Shown here: positions 26,086-34,124 of the stretch, piece by piece | How the letters are laid out: each line of letters starts with the position of its first letter | Position numbering within the stretch: position 1 is the first letter of the stretch | DNA from: Burkholderia catarinensis | Lineage (GTDB): Bacteria; Pseudomonadota; Gammaproteobacteria; Burkholderiales; Burkholderiaceae | Direction of reading: 5' to 3' | NCBI RefSeq assembly: GCF_001883705.2 | Contig: NZ_MDEQ02000014.1 | Span: 1 to 64,000 of the forward strand | DNA: 64,000 nt | Translations under genes and position numbers: made by a program | Notes under the pieces: model-generated | Databases searched by the model: none | Told to the model about the DNA's origin: nothing | The model's input: the letters and a program-made list of their open reading frames with translations, nothing else

Positions 26086-26118
26086 CTCGTAATTGGACCA
26101 TTCCCCCGTCATTACGAG
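26086..26118. promoter_or_regulatory. Inverted repeat directly upstream of a LysR gene
   Basis: Perfect 8-bp arms CTCGTAAT (26086-26093) and ATTACGAG (26111-26118) flank a 17-bp spacer and end 8 bp before the LysR start codon. This could be an autoregulatory LysR site, or a leader hairpin that limits translation. Confidence 0.5.
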
Positions 26119-26126
26119 CTAGTTCG

Positions 26127-27089
26127 ATGGATACCCTCGTCAGCATGAATGTGTTTCGCTACGTCGTCGAAGTGGGCAGCTTCGTCGGCGCGGCCGAGCG
26201 CATGCAGATGTCGGCTGCGATGGCGAGCAAGCACGTGATGCATCTCGAGCAGCAGCTCGGCGCGCGGCTGCTGCATCGCACGACACGACGCGTCGCGCCT
26301 ACCGAGGCGGGACGCGAATATTACGAGCGCCTCGTGCAGGCGCTGTCGGAACTCGACGAAGCCGGGCAGGCCGTCGGCGCCGCGAGCGTGGTGCCGCAAG
26401 GCAGGCTGCGCGTGACGTCGCTGTCCGCGTTCGGGCTGCGGCACGTGATGCAGGCCGTCACCGATTACGCGGGCCGTTTCCCGGACGTGACCGTCGACAT
26501 GACGCTGTCCGATCGCGTGGTCGACCTGATCGAGGAAGGCTACGACGTCGCGGTGCGCGCGGCGCCGAACGGATTGAAATCGTCGTCGCTGGTCGCGCGG
26601 CAGATCGCGACCGCGCACATCCTGCTGGTCGCATCGCCCGAGTATCTCGACAAGCACGGCACGCCGCAGACGATCGCCGATCTCGCGAGCCACAACTACC
26701 TGCGGCGCGAGTCGAATTCGACGATGCTCGATTCGCTGGTGATCGACGCGGCGGCTGCGTCGCGCGTGAACCTCAACGGCAACCTGATCGTGAATCACCT
26801 CGAAGGGCTGCGTGCGGCCGTGCTCGCGGGCGCGGGCATCGCGCTGCTCGGCACCGAGGTGGTCGGCGACGACATCGAATCCGGCCGGCTCGTGCCGGTG
26901 CTGCTCGACTCGGTGCCGCCGCACGAGGCGCCGATCTACGCGGTGTATGCAAGCCGTCGTCACGTGTCCGCGAAGGTGCGTTCGTTCGTCGACTTCCTGG
27001 CGGCGCGTTTCGAAGGACAGTCGCTGTGCCCGTCGATCGAATCGCACTTGCGCGTGCTGCCGATCACGCGGATGAAGCGCGCGGTCTGA
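26127..27089 (+). CDS. LysR-family transcriptional regulator
   Basis: A 320-residue LysR protein of the short-HTH subgroup. The winged helix (about 1-60) is MNVFRYVVEVGSFVGAAERM then KHVMHLEQQLGARLLHRTTR, and the co-inducer-binding domain spans about 90-300. It has no divergent partner; its neighbours are a porin upstream and a convergent nitronate monooxygenase gene. The target genes and ligand are unknown. The start codon follows the inverted repeat at 26086-26118 and has no strong ribosome site. Confidence 0.88.
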   Translation: MDTLVSMNVFRYVVEVGSFVGAAERMQMSAAMASKHVMHLEQQLGARLLHRTTRRVAPTEAGREYYERLVQALSELDEAGQAVGAASVVPQGRLRVTSLSAFGLRHVMQAVTDYAGRFPDVTVDMTLSDRVVDLIEEGYDVAVRAAPNGLKSSSLVARQIATAHILLVASPEYLDKHGTPQTIADLASHNYLRRESNSTMLDSLVIDAAAASRVNLNGNLIVNHLEGLRAAVLAGAGIALLGTEVVGDDIESGRLVPVLLDSVPPHEAPIYAVYASRRHVSAKVRSFVDFLAARFEGQSLCPSIESHLRVLPITRMKRAV

Positions 27090-27125
27090 GCCGCGGGCTC
27101 CGCTGCGGCGGGCCATGAAAAAAAA

Positions 27126-27153
27126 GCGCGAACCGCTGCGGTTCGCGCTTTTT
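27126..27153. terminator. Bidirectional terminator between LysR and nitronate monooxygenase genes
   Basis: A perfect 10-bp stem GCGCGAACCG/CGGTTCGCGC (27126-27135, 27139-27148) with a 3-nt loop is flanked by an A-run on the left and a T-run on the right, so it can terminate both convergent genes. Confidence 0.9.
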
Positions 27154-27205
27154 GTTTGGTCCGACGGTATCGGCGTCGGTGGCGGCCGGCGAGCCGCCGC
27201 ATCCG

Positions 27206-28165
27206 TCAGCGTGTGATGCCGAGCCGCGCCTTCGCTTCGTCGTACTCGCGCTTCAGCCGCTCGACGAGCGCGCCCACGCTCGGCAGGTCGTCCATCAGGC
27301 CGACACCCTGGCCGGCACCCCAGATGTCCTTCCACGCCTTCGTCTTGTCGCCGCCGAAATTCATCTTGGTCTTGTCGGATTCCGGCAGCGCTTCCGGATC
27401 GAGGCCGGCCTTCTCGATGCTCTCGCGGATGTAGTTGCCGTGCACGCCCGTGAAGAGGTTCGTGTAGATGATGTCCGACGATTTCGCGTTCACGATCGCG
27501 TGCTTGTAGTCGTCGATCGCGTGCGCTTCCTGCGTCGCGATGAAGCGCGTGCCCATGTACGCGAAATCGGCGCCCATCGCCTGCGCGGCGAGGATCGAGC
27601 CGCCGTTCGCGATCGAGCCGGACAGCACGATCGGGCCGTCGAAGACCTTGCGGACTTCGCCGACGAGCGCGAACGGCGACGTCGTGCCCGCGTGGCCGCC
27701 CGCGCCGGCCGCAACGAGGATCAGCCCGTCGACGCCGGCTTCGAGCGCCTTCTGCGCGTGGCGCAGGTTGATCACGTCGTGCAGCACGATGCCGCCGTAG
27801 CTGTGCACCGCATCGACGATTTCGCGCGCCGGCGCGCGCAGGCTCGTGATGAAGATCGGCACCTTGTGCTCGACGCACACGCGCACATCGTGCTCGAGCC
27901 GCACGTTCGACTGGTGGACGATCTGGTTGACCGCGATCGGGCCGAGCACCGCGTCCGGGTGTTTCGCCTTGTGGTCGGCGAGTTCCGACTGGATCTGCGT
28001 GAGCCACTCGTCGAGCAGTTCGGCCGGACGGGCGTTGAGCGCGGGGAACGAACCGACGATGCCCGCCTTGCATTGCGCGAGCACGAGTTCGGGGTAGCTG
28101 ACGATGAACATCGGCGACGCGATGACGGGCAGCGTCAGGTTCTGCAGGACAGCGGGCAATGCCAT
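27206..28165 (-). CDS. Nitronate monooxygenase-type FMN enzyme
   Basis: A 319-residue TIM-barrel flavoprotein of the 2-nitropropane dioxygenase/nitronate monooxygenase family, which oxidises toxic nitronates; the family also includes FabK-like reductases. Visible blocks are LPVIASPMFIVSYPELVLAQ, HDVINLRHAQKALEAGVDGL, the phosphate-binding AAGAGGHAGTTSPFAL and VLSGSIANGGSILAAQAMGA. The start at 28165 (MALPAVLQ) is the family start; the frame to 28279 is leader. A strong palindrome typical of TetR-family operators lies about 110 bp upstream. Substrate is inferred from family only. Confidence 0.85.
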   Translation of the reverse strand: MALPAVLQNLTLPVIASPMFIVSYPELVLAQCKAGIVGSFPALNARPAELLDEWLTQIQSELADHKAKHPDAVLGPIAVNQIVHQSNVRLEHDVRVCVEHKVPIFITSLRAPAREIVDAVHSYGGIVLHDVINLRHAQKALEAGVDGLILVAAGAGGHAGTTSPFALVGEVRKVFDGPIVLSGSIANGGSILAAQAMGADFAYMGTRFIATQEAHAIDDYKHAIVNAKSSDIIYTNLFTGVHGNYIRESIEKAGLDPEALPESDKTKMNFGGDKTKAWKDIWGAGQGVGLMDDLPSVGALVERLKREYDEAKARLGITR

Positions 28166-28272
28166 GTGATGTCTCCAGTCTCGAGGGGCAGTCGGCGCCC
28201 GCGCGGTCGCGCCGGCGCCGATACCGTGCTTTGCGGTCGAACGGTGATTCGAGTGTAGCTGCGAAACGAGGT

Positions 28273-28300
28273 CGTTCATATTAATACGAACGGTCGTGCG
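28273..28300 (-). promoter_or_regulatory. TetR-type palindromic operator
   Basis: Positions 28273-28292 form a 20-bp palindrome matching at 18 of 20 positions, with outer CGTTC and GAACG and a TATTAATA core. An overlapping CGnACGnnCGTnCG dyad continues to 28300. Both patterns are typical of TetR-family operators. It lies upstream of the nitronate monooxygenase gene; no tetR gene is nearby. The rest of the 28166-28444 gap is featureless. Confidence 0.6.
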
Positions 28301-28444
28301 ATTCTACGCGAGCTTAACAAACTGCGCGGTGTGGCGGCAATCGAGTGAGTGTTCTCTTTCTAGGGATTCTGGCGGTTACCCCGCTGTGAAGACGCGCCGG
28401 CGCTCCTAAAATAACCGCCATAACAAACCAACGAGAAATAAACC

Positions 28445-29341
28445 ATGTCGTTTGACGCGTTTGCACCGTTTCGCGTGACGGTGCAGGACACCGACATCTT
28501 CGGTGTCAAAGGAGGCGCGGGCCCGCCGCTTCTGTTGCTGCACGGGCATCCGCAAACCCACATGATCTGGCATCGCGTTGCCGCGACGCTCGCGAATCAC
28601 TTCACGGTGATCGCCACCGACCTGCGCGGTTACGGCGCATCGGGCAGGCCGCCGAGCGACGCGCAGCACGCGCCGTATTCAAAGCGTGCGATGGCGGCCG
28701 ACCAGGTCGCCGTGATGCGGCATTTCGGCTTCGAGCACTTCCATGTGTGCGCGCACGACCGCGGGGCGCGTGTCGCGCACCGGCTCGCGCTCGATCACGC
28801 GGACGCCGTCGAGCGGATGATGCTGCTCGACATCGCGCCGACGCTCGCGATGTACGAGAAAACCGATCGCGCGTTCGCGACCGCGTATTTCCACTGGTTC
28901 TTCCTGATCCAGCCGGAGCCGCTGCCCGAGACGCTGATCGGCGCGCATACCGATGCGTACATCGAGCGCGTGATGGGCAACCGGTCCGCCGGGCTCGCGC
29001 CGTTCGCGCGCGAGGCGCTCGACGCGTACCGTGCCGCGCTCGCGCAGCCGGGCGCCGTACATGCGATGTGCGAGGACTACCGCGCGTCGGCGACGATCGA
29101 TCTCGAGCACGACCGTGCGGATCTCGAGCGCGGCAACAAGGTCGCGTGCCCGCTGCGCGTGCTGTGGGGCGCGAACGGGATCGTCGGCCGCTGCTTCGAT
29201 CCGCTCGACGAATGGCGTCGCGTCGCGCGCGACGTCAGCGGCCGCGCGCTCGAGTGCGGGCACTACATTCCGGAAGAGGCGCCCGTCGCGCTGATCGACG
29301 AACTGCTCGCGTTCTTCGAGGCGCGCGACCCGGTCGCATGA
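28445..29341 (+). CDS. Fluoroacetate/haloacetate dehalogenase-like alpha/beta hydrolase
   Basis: A 298-residue alpha/beta hydrolase. Every catalytic position of fluoroacetate dehalogenase (RPA1163 numbering in brackets) has a counterpart: nucleophile Asp105 [110] in HDRGARVAHR, carboxylate-binding Arg106 [111] and Arg109 [114], Asp128 [134], fluoride-pocket His149-Trp150 [155-156] in YFHWFF, Tyr211 [219] and His272 [280] in CGHYIPEEAP. The oxyanion segment LLLHGHPQTHMIWH is also typical. Hydrolysis of haloacetates, possibly including fluoroacetate, is likely; an epoxide hydrolase role is less likely because of the HW pair. It stands alone and shows no linked transporter. Confidence 0.85.
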   Translation: MSFDAFAPFRVTVQDTDIFGVKGGAGPPLLLLHGHPQTHMIWHRVAATLANHFTVIATDLRGYGASGRPPSDAQHAPYSKRAMAADQVAVMRHFGFEHFHVCAHDRGARVAHRLALDHADAVERMMLLDIAPTLAMYEKTDRAFATAYFHWFFLIQPEPLPETLIGAHTDAYIERVMGNRSAGLAPFAREALDAYRAALAQPGAVHAMCEDYRASATIDLEHDRADLERGNKVACPLRVLWGANGIVGRCFDPLDEWRRVARDVSGRALECGHYIPEEAPVALIDELLAFFEARDPVA

Positions 29342-29369
29342 CGGCGGGCGGCGCGCGCTGCCCGCTCGC

Positions 29370-29861
29370 TCAGCGGTGCGCGCCGTCATCCTCGGCGAGC
29401 GGCGGCAGCCGGCGCGGCACGGGCGTCGATTTCACGATCGCGGTGCTCGTCTCGGCGCGCTCCGTCACCTTCGACAGGATGTCGTCGAGGTGCTCGATCG
29501 TGCGCAGGTAGAGCCGGCAGATGAAGCAGTCGTCGCCGGTCACCTTGTCGCATTCGACGAATTCGGGAATCCGCCGCAGCAACTCCTCGACGAGATGCAA
29601 CTGGCCGGGCAGCGGCTTCACGCGGACGATCGCCTGCAGCGTGTAGCCGAGCGCGCGCGGGTCGAGATCGACGGTGAACGCGGCGATCACCCCTTGCGCC
29701 TCGAGCCGCCGCACGCGGTCGGCGGTCGCGGGCGCCGACAGCCCGATCTGCCGCGCGAGTTCGCTGGTCGCGATGCGCGCGTCGTCGGCCAGCGCCGCGA
29801 GGATCGCGCGGTCGGTCGCGTCGAGCGACGTGACGGCGGGTGGGGAAAGGCGTTTCGGCAT
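29370..29861 (-). CDS. Lrp/AsnC-family regulator
   Basis: A 163-residue Lrp-type protein: N-terminal HTH (about 14-60, LDATDRAILAAL and LARQIGLSAPATADRVRRLE) and a RAM/AsnC ligand domain (about 75-145) with the conserved VTGDDCFICRLYL. Divergent from an EamA transporter gene 109 bp away, it probably controls export or import of an amino acid or metabolite by that transporter. The C-terminal 18 residues are Pro/Arg-rich and variable. Confidence 0.9.
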   Translation of the reverse strand: MPKRLSPPAVTSLDATDRAILAALADDARIATSELARQIGLSAPATADRVRRLEAQGVIAAFTVDLDPRALGYTLQAIVRVKPLPGQLHLVEELLRRIPEFVECDKVTGDDCFICRLYLRTIEHLDDILSKVTERAETSTAIVKSTPVPRRLPPLAEDDGAHR

Positions 29862-29868
29862 GATCGCT

Positions 29869-29929
29869 TTGCTTTCGAAGGTGAATCGGTTGTTTCACTT
29901 CAGTTTAGCCATGGTTGCGGCGAAAGCAA
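29869..29929. promoter_or_regulatory. Divergent promoter region with spaced inverted repeats
   Basis: Perfect 8-bp arms TTGCTTTC (29869-29876) and GAAAGCAA (29922-29929), about 53 bp centre to centre, frame the Lrp/EamA intergenic region. Inside lies GTGAA-8 bp-TTCAC. Lrp proteins wrap DNA over such distances, so this may be their binding region; chance is not excluded. Confidence 0.35.
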
Positions 29930-29970
29930 GTTTCTAGAATCGAAGTCATCCACTCTTTTCAACGGAGTTC

Positions 29971-30876
29971 ATGATGGCCTCGAATGAAATGCGCCGCGGT
30001 GCCGCCGAGATGGTCGTCGCGATGATGATGTCCGGCACGATCGGCTGGCTCGTGATGTCGTCGCAGCAGCCGCTGACGAACGTCGTGTTCTTCCGCTGCC
30101 TGTTCGGCGCCGCGACGCTCGCGATCGTCTGCGCGGCGTTCGGCTTCCTGCGCCGCTCATGGTTCTCGCCGCGGATGCTTGCGCTCGCGACGCTCGGCAG
30201 CGTCGCGATCGTCGCGAACTGGCTGCTGCTGTTCGCTGCCTATTCGCGCGCGTCGATCTCGATGGCGACCACCGTCTACAACACGCAGCCGTTCATGCTC
30301 GTCGCGCTCGGCGCCATCGTGTTCCGCGAACGGGTCACCGCGTCGACGATCGCGTGGCTCGCGCTCGCGTTCGCCGGGCTCGTCGCCGTGGTGCGTGTCG
30401 AGCCGGCCGTGCTCGCGGTGCCGGGCGAATATCTGGAAGGCGTCGCGCTGTCGCTCGGCGCGGCGTTCCTGTATGCGATCTCGTCGATCGTCACGAAGCA
30501 CCTGAAGGGCACGCCGCCGCATCTGCTCGCGCTGTTGCAGGCCGGCCTCGGCGTGGTGCTGCTCGCGCCGTTCGCGCACTTCGGCACGTTGCCCGCGACC
30601 GCCGCGCAGTGGTTCGACCTCGTCGTGCTCGGCGTCGTGAACACGGGCCTGATGTACGTGCTGCTGTACGGCGCGATCCAGAAGTTGCCGACCGCGATGA
30701 CCGGCGCGCTGTCGTTCGTCTATCCGGTCGTCGCGATCGTCGTCGATCACGTCGCGTTCGGGCAGACGCTCGCGTGGACGCAGGTGTTCGGCGCGCTGCT
30801 GATCCTGCTTGCGGCGGCCGGCGTGAATCTCGGCTGGCGCATCGTGCCCGAGCGCCGCGCGGCTGTCGGCAACTGA
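29971..30876 (+). CDS. EamA/DMT-superfamily transporter
   Basis: Inner-membrane protein of 301 residues with ten helices in two EamA repeats (about 10-140 and 150-290), for example SISMATTVYNTQPFMLVALG and LPTAMTGALSFVYPVVAIVV. A GGAG site precedes the ATG at 29971. It is divergent from the Lrp-type regulator, the usual arrangement for an amino acid or metabolite exporter controlled by its substrate. The substrate is unknown. Confidence 0.9.
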   Translation: MMASNEMRRGAAEMVVAMMMSGTIGWLVMSSQQPLTNVVFFRCLFGAATLAIVCAAFGFLRRSWFSPRMLALATLGSVAIVANWLLLFAAYSRASISMATTVYNTQPFMLVALGAIVFRERVTASTIAWLALAFAGLVAVVRVEPAVLAVPGEYLEGVALSLGAAFLYAISSIVTKHLKGTPPHLLALLQAGLGVVLLAPFAHFGTLPATAAQWFDLVVLGVVNTGLMYVLLYGAIQKLPTAMTGALSFVYPVVAIVVDHVAFGQTLAWTQVFGALLILLAAAGVNLGWRIVPERRAAVGN

Positions 30877-31049
30877 AACGGTCGTGCGATTCGGTGCCGC
30901 TGCGGCCCCGCCGGATGCGGATGGCGGGAACGAGGATTGCGCGAGGAGTGCGAACGAAAGCCGCCCGCGCGCACCCGTGAAAGATGCCGTAAGAAGTTGT
31001 AGGGAAACACCCGATGCGATGCGGCCGCGTCGCTCGTATGATGCGGGCT

Positions 31050-31119
31050 GTGACGTTGATCACGTTCACAGGATTCCGATCTCATGCCGTTCGCCCGTCA
31101 GGCTGAACGGCTTTTTTTT
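31050..31119 (+). ncRNA. Candidate small RNA ending in a strong terminator
   Basis: A good -10 TATGAT at 31038-31043 would start a transcript near 31050. A strong terminator (31086-31119) would end it, giving about 70 nt with no open frame. The region also carries TGACGTTGATCACG-like partial dyads near 31050. The -35 is poor, and the same terminator could simply serve the EamA gene 240 bp upstream, so this call is tentative. Confidence 0.25.
31086..31119 (+). terminator. Intrinsic terminator with eight T residues
   Basis: Stem GCCGTTC/GAACGGC (31086-31092, 31105-31111) plus inner GCC/GGC, followed by T8 (31112-31119). It terminates plus-strand transcription coming from the EamA side. The stop codon of the convergent DUF1289 gene (31118-31120) lies inside the T tract. 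Confidence 0.85.
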
Positions 31120-31324
31120 ATGCGCCGCTCCTGGCGATCAGGCGCCGCCGCGCATCGAGTCGCGCGAGCACCACGCGCTTCGCGTCGTCGTCCGACGCAC
31201 GCCACCCCTTGATCTCGTCGCGCGTGCGCAGGCAGCCCGCGCACCAGTCGGTGCGCGGATCGATCCGGCATACGTCCGTGCACGGCGATGCGACCGCGCC
31301 GGCCGCCACCGGCACGACGCTCAT
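31118..31324 (-). CDS. DUF1289 family protein, cysteine-rich, 68 aa
   Basis: Small protein with the DUF1289 pattern ASPCTDVCRIDPRTDWCAGC then LRTRDEIKGW: four cysteines (15, 19, 28, 31) likely bind a metal. Function unknown. Its ATG overlaps the stop of the YbaK-like gene (ATGA), so it is the last gene of that operon. Confidence 0.85.
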   Translation of the reverse strand: MSVVPVAAGAVASPCTDVCRIDPRTDWCAGCLRTRDEIKGWRASDDDAKRVVLARLDARRRLIARSGA

Positions 31325-31827
31325 GCGGGCTCCCGCAGCGCGACGTCCGCGACCGGCGCGCCCGTCAGCGACACGAGCTCGTGCGGCGACAGGTTGAACA
31401 CCGCGTGCGGATGGCCGGCGGCCGCCCACAGGCTGTCGAGTTCGAGCAGGTCGGCGTCGATCAGCGTGACGGGTTCGATGAGATGGCCGATCGGGCAGAC
31501 GCCGCCGATCGCATAGCCGGTGTTGTCGCGCACGAACTTCGCGTCCGCGCGGCCGACCGCGCCGACCTGCGCGGCGACCTTCTTCTCGTCGACGCGGTTG
31601 ACGCCGCTCGCGACCACGAGCACGGGCGCGCCGTCCGACTGCCGGCGAAACAGGATCGACTTCGCGATCTGCGCGACCGAGCAGCCGAGCCCGGCCGCGG
31701 CCTCGGCCGAGGTCTTGCCGGTTTCGGCGAGCATCACGATGCCTTTCGCGTGGCCGCGCTCGCGCAGCAGCAGCGCGACGCGGCGCGCGGAATCGGGGAG
31801 AGAATCGAATGAAGCGGGTGTTGTCAT
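31321..31827 (-). CDS. YbaK/EbsC-family aminoacyl-tRNA deacylase
   Basis: A 168-residue trans-editing protein of the YbaK/ProX fold that hydrolyses mischarged tRNA, for example Cys- or Ala-tRNA(Pro). Landmarks are the central KSILFRR strand, the ASGVNRVDEKKVA segment with the conserved Lys, and GYAIGGVCPIGH forming the active-site loop. It lies between HMG-CoA lyase and DUF1289 in the same direction, with a 26-bp gap and a 4-bp overlap. The precise mischarged tRNA cannot be named. Confidence 0.88.
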   Translation of the reverse strand: MTTPASFDSLPDSARRVALLLRERGHAKGIVMLAETGKTSAEAAAGLGCSVAQIAKSILFRRQSDGAPVLVVASGVNRVDEKKVAAQVGAVGRADAKFVRDNTGYAIGGVCPIGHLIEPVTLIDADLLELDSLWAAAGHPHAVFNLSPHELVSLTGAPVADVALREPA

Positions 31828-31853
31828 GTCGGGGAATCCATCGAATGCCGGGG

Positions 31854-32786
31854 TCAGACGCAGTTCGCGGCGTCGGCCGCGCTCTGCGCCTTGGCGAGCA
31901 GGGCGCGACCGGCGCGCGACACGTTCGTGCGGCCGATCGCGTTCGAGATGAAGTCGCCGGCGGCGACGACCTGCGCGAGATCGATGCCGGTGTCGATGCC
32001 GAGGCCCTGCAGCAGGTACAGCACGTCCTCGGTCGCGACGTTGCCGGTCGCGCCTTTCGCGTACGGGCAGCCGCCGAGGCCCGCGACCGACGCGTGGAAA
32101 ATCTCGATCCCTTCGAACAGCGCCGCGTAGATGTTCGCGAGCGCCTGGCCGTAGGTGTCGTGGAAGTGGCCCGACAGGCGTTCGCGCGGGAATACGCGCG
32201 TGACGGCCGCGAGCACTTCGCGCGTGCGCTTCGGCGTGCCGACGCCGATCGTGTCGGCGATGTCGATCTCGTCGCAGCCGAGCGCCGCGAAGCGCTCGAC
32301 GACATCGACGACCGACGCGACCGGCACTTCGCCCTGGTACGGGCAGCCGAGCGAGCACGACACGCTGCCGCGCAGCCGCAGGCCCGCATCCTTCGCGGCC
32401 TTCGCGACGGGCTCGAAGCGCGCGATGCTCTCGGCGATGCTGCAGTTGATGTTGCGCTGCGAGAACGCCTCGCTCGCCGCGCCGAAGATCACGACTTCGT
32501 CGGCGCGCGCGGCGACCGCATTCTCGAAGCCCTTCAGGTTGGGCGTGAGCACGGAGTACACGGTGCCCGCACGGCGCTCGATGCCGGCCATCACGTCGGC
32601 GCCGTCGGCCATCTGCGGCACCCATTTCGGCGACACGAACGATGCGGCCTCGACGTTGCGGAAGCCGGCGCGCGACAGCCGGTCGACGAGCGCGATCTTC
32701 ACGTCGGTCGGCACGAAGGTCTTCTCGTTCTGCAGCCCGTCGCGCGGGCCGACTTCGACGATCTTGACGGCGGTGGGGAACGTCAT
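31854..32786 (-). CDS. mvaB: Hydroxymethylglutaryl-CoA lyase
   Basis: Cleaves HMG-CoA to acetoacetate and acetyl-CoA, the last step of leucine breakdown. The 310-residue TIM barrel has PRDGLQNE (Arg14, Asp15), the metal ligands His207 and His209 in GHFHDTYGQ, and the signature loop VAGLGGCPYAKGATGN with catalytic Cys240. The start at 32786 (MTFPTAVKIV) follows an AGGAGAC site. The liu genes for the upstream steps are not in this window. Cotranscribed with ghrA upstream and ybaK downstream. Confidence 0.95.
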   Translation of the reverse strand: MTFPTAVKIVEVGPRDGLQNEKTFVPTDVKIALVDRLSRAGFRNVEAASFVSPKWVPQMADGADVMAGIERRAGTVYSVLTPNLKGFENAVAARADEVVIFGAASEAFSQRNINCSIAESIARFEPVAKAAKDAGLRLRGSVSCSLGCPYQGEVPVASVVDVVERFAALGCDEIDIADTIGVGTPKRTREVLAAVTRVFPRERLSGHFHDTYGQALANIYAALFEGIEIFHASVAGLGGCPYAKGATGNVATEDVLYLLQGLGIDTGIDLAQVVAAGDFISNAIGRTNVSRAGRALLAKAQSAADAANCV

Positions 32787-32818
32787 GGTTGTCTCCTGAT
32801 TGCTCTGTAGGGCGGAAT

Positions 32819-33760
32819 TCAATAGCCGCGCGCGTAGTCGACGATGCCGCCGATGCGCTCGCCGCGCTCGAGCGCGCGGATCTTGCCGGCGATCTGCGCG
32901 ACGGCTTCTTCGCGCAGCGTCTCGGCCGAGCTGTGCGGCGTGATCGTGATGCGCGGCGCGTGCCAGAACGGATGGTCTTCCGGCAGCGGCTCGTGCTGGA
33001 ACACGTCGAGCGTCGCCGCGGCGATCCGGCCGCTCGAGAGCGCGTCGAGCAGGTCGGCCTCGACGAGATGCGCGCCGCGCGCGACGTTGACGAGGTACGC
33101 GCCCGGCGCGAGCCGCGCGAACGTGCGGGACGACAGGATGCCGTCGGTGCCGGGCGTGCTCGGCAGCAGGTTGACGAGCACCTTCGCGCCGTCGATGCAC
33201 GCGTCGAACGCGTCGTCGCCGGCGAAGGTCTCGACGCCGTCGAGTTGCTTCGCGCTGCGGCTGTAGCCGCGCACGGGCAGGCCGAGCGCGGCGAGCGCGA
33301 GCGCGACCTGCGCGCCGAGCACGCCGAGGCCGAGCACGGCGACGGTGAAGCGCGCGCGCGCATGCGGTTCGAGCGGATGCCAGCGGCGCTCGCGCTGCTG
33401 CGCATCGTATTCGTCGAAGCGGCGCAGGTAGCGCAGCACCGCGTGCGTGACGTATTCGACCATCTGCTGCGCCATGCCCGAATCCTCGAGCCGCACGAGC
33501 GGCACATGCGGCGGCAGCGTGCCCGGATGCGTACGGTCGAGCGCGAGCAGTGCGTCGACGCCCGCGCCGAGATTGAAGATCGCGCGCAGGCCGTCGCGCG
33601 GCGCGAAGAACTCGCGCGGCGCGCGCCAGACGAGCGCGTAGTCGGCGGCCGCCGTGTCGCCCGGCTGCCATGCGCGCAGTTCGGCTTCCGGCAGCGCGCG
33701 GGCGATCTCGTCGCGCCACGCGCCGGCTTCCTGGTGCGGCGAATAGAACAGGATCTTCAT
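32819..33760 (-). CDS. ghrA: Glyoxylate/hydroxypyruvate reductase A
   Basis: NADPH-dependent 2-hydroxyacid dehydrogenase of 313 residues, reducing glyoxylate or hydroxypyruvate. It has the nucleotide motif GLGVLG (144-149) and the catalytic triad Arg228 (NVARGAH), Glu257 (FQHEPLP) and His276 (TPHSSAE). Length and the N-terminal KILFYSPHQEA match GhrA rather than the longer GhrB. It lies 32 bp upstream of the HMG-CoA lyase gene. Confidence 0.9.
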   Translation of the reverse strand: MKILFYSPHQEAGAWRDEIARALPEAELRAWQPGDTAAADYALVWRAPREFFAPRDGLRAIFNLGAGVDALLALDRTHPGTLPPHVPLVRLEDSGMAQQMVEYVTHAVLRYLRRFDEYDAQQRERRWHPLEPHARARFTVAVLGLGVLGAQVALALAALGLPVRGYSRSAKQLDGVETFAGDDAFDACIDGAKVLVNLLPSTPGTDGILSSRTFARLAPGAYLVNVARGAHLVEADLLDALSSGRIAAATLDVFQHEPLPEDHPFWHAPRITITPHSSAETLREEAVAQIAGKIRALERGERIGGIVDYARGY

Positions 33761-33969
33761 TGCGTGACGGCGCGCGTGCCGGCGAGGCACGTCACGGGAA
33801 CGGCGAGCGGGAACCGGCGCAGCGCGCCGGCGGGCGTAGCGGACATCGGGCGTCTCCTGACGACCGGGCCCGGCGCGTCGGCGCCCGGCCCGGTTCCGTG
33901 TGAAGCTGACGGGAAGCCCACATTCTACGGTTTCGCGGCGCATTGCGCGCCGGTGCGCGGGCCGGGTGG

Positions 33970-34036
33970 CGCGGCCCCGGGTTGCCGGCCCCCGGATGGC
34001 TGGCCCCCGGTTGGCCGGCCCCCGGACGGCCGGCCC
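33970..34036. repeat. 15-bp GC-rich tandem repeat, about 4.5 copies
   Basis: Near-identical 15-bp units of the form CYGGCCCCCGGNNGG start at about 33970, 33985, 34000, 34015 and 34030 (last one partial). The array lies in the 364-bp gap 33761-34124 between the ghrA operon and the serine hydrolase gene, just upstream of the latter's promoter region. Nothing else is visible in the gap. Copy number is likely variable among strains. Confidence 0.85.
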
Positions 34037-34124
34037 GTGCACAAGCAAAGCACAAAATATTGGTTCGGCCGCCGGGTACGCCGCGCCACAATCAAATCCC
34101 GTCTTCTGGCAAGCGAGGGCAATC

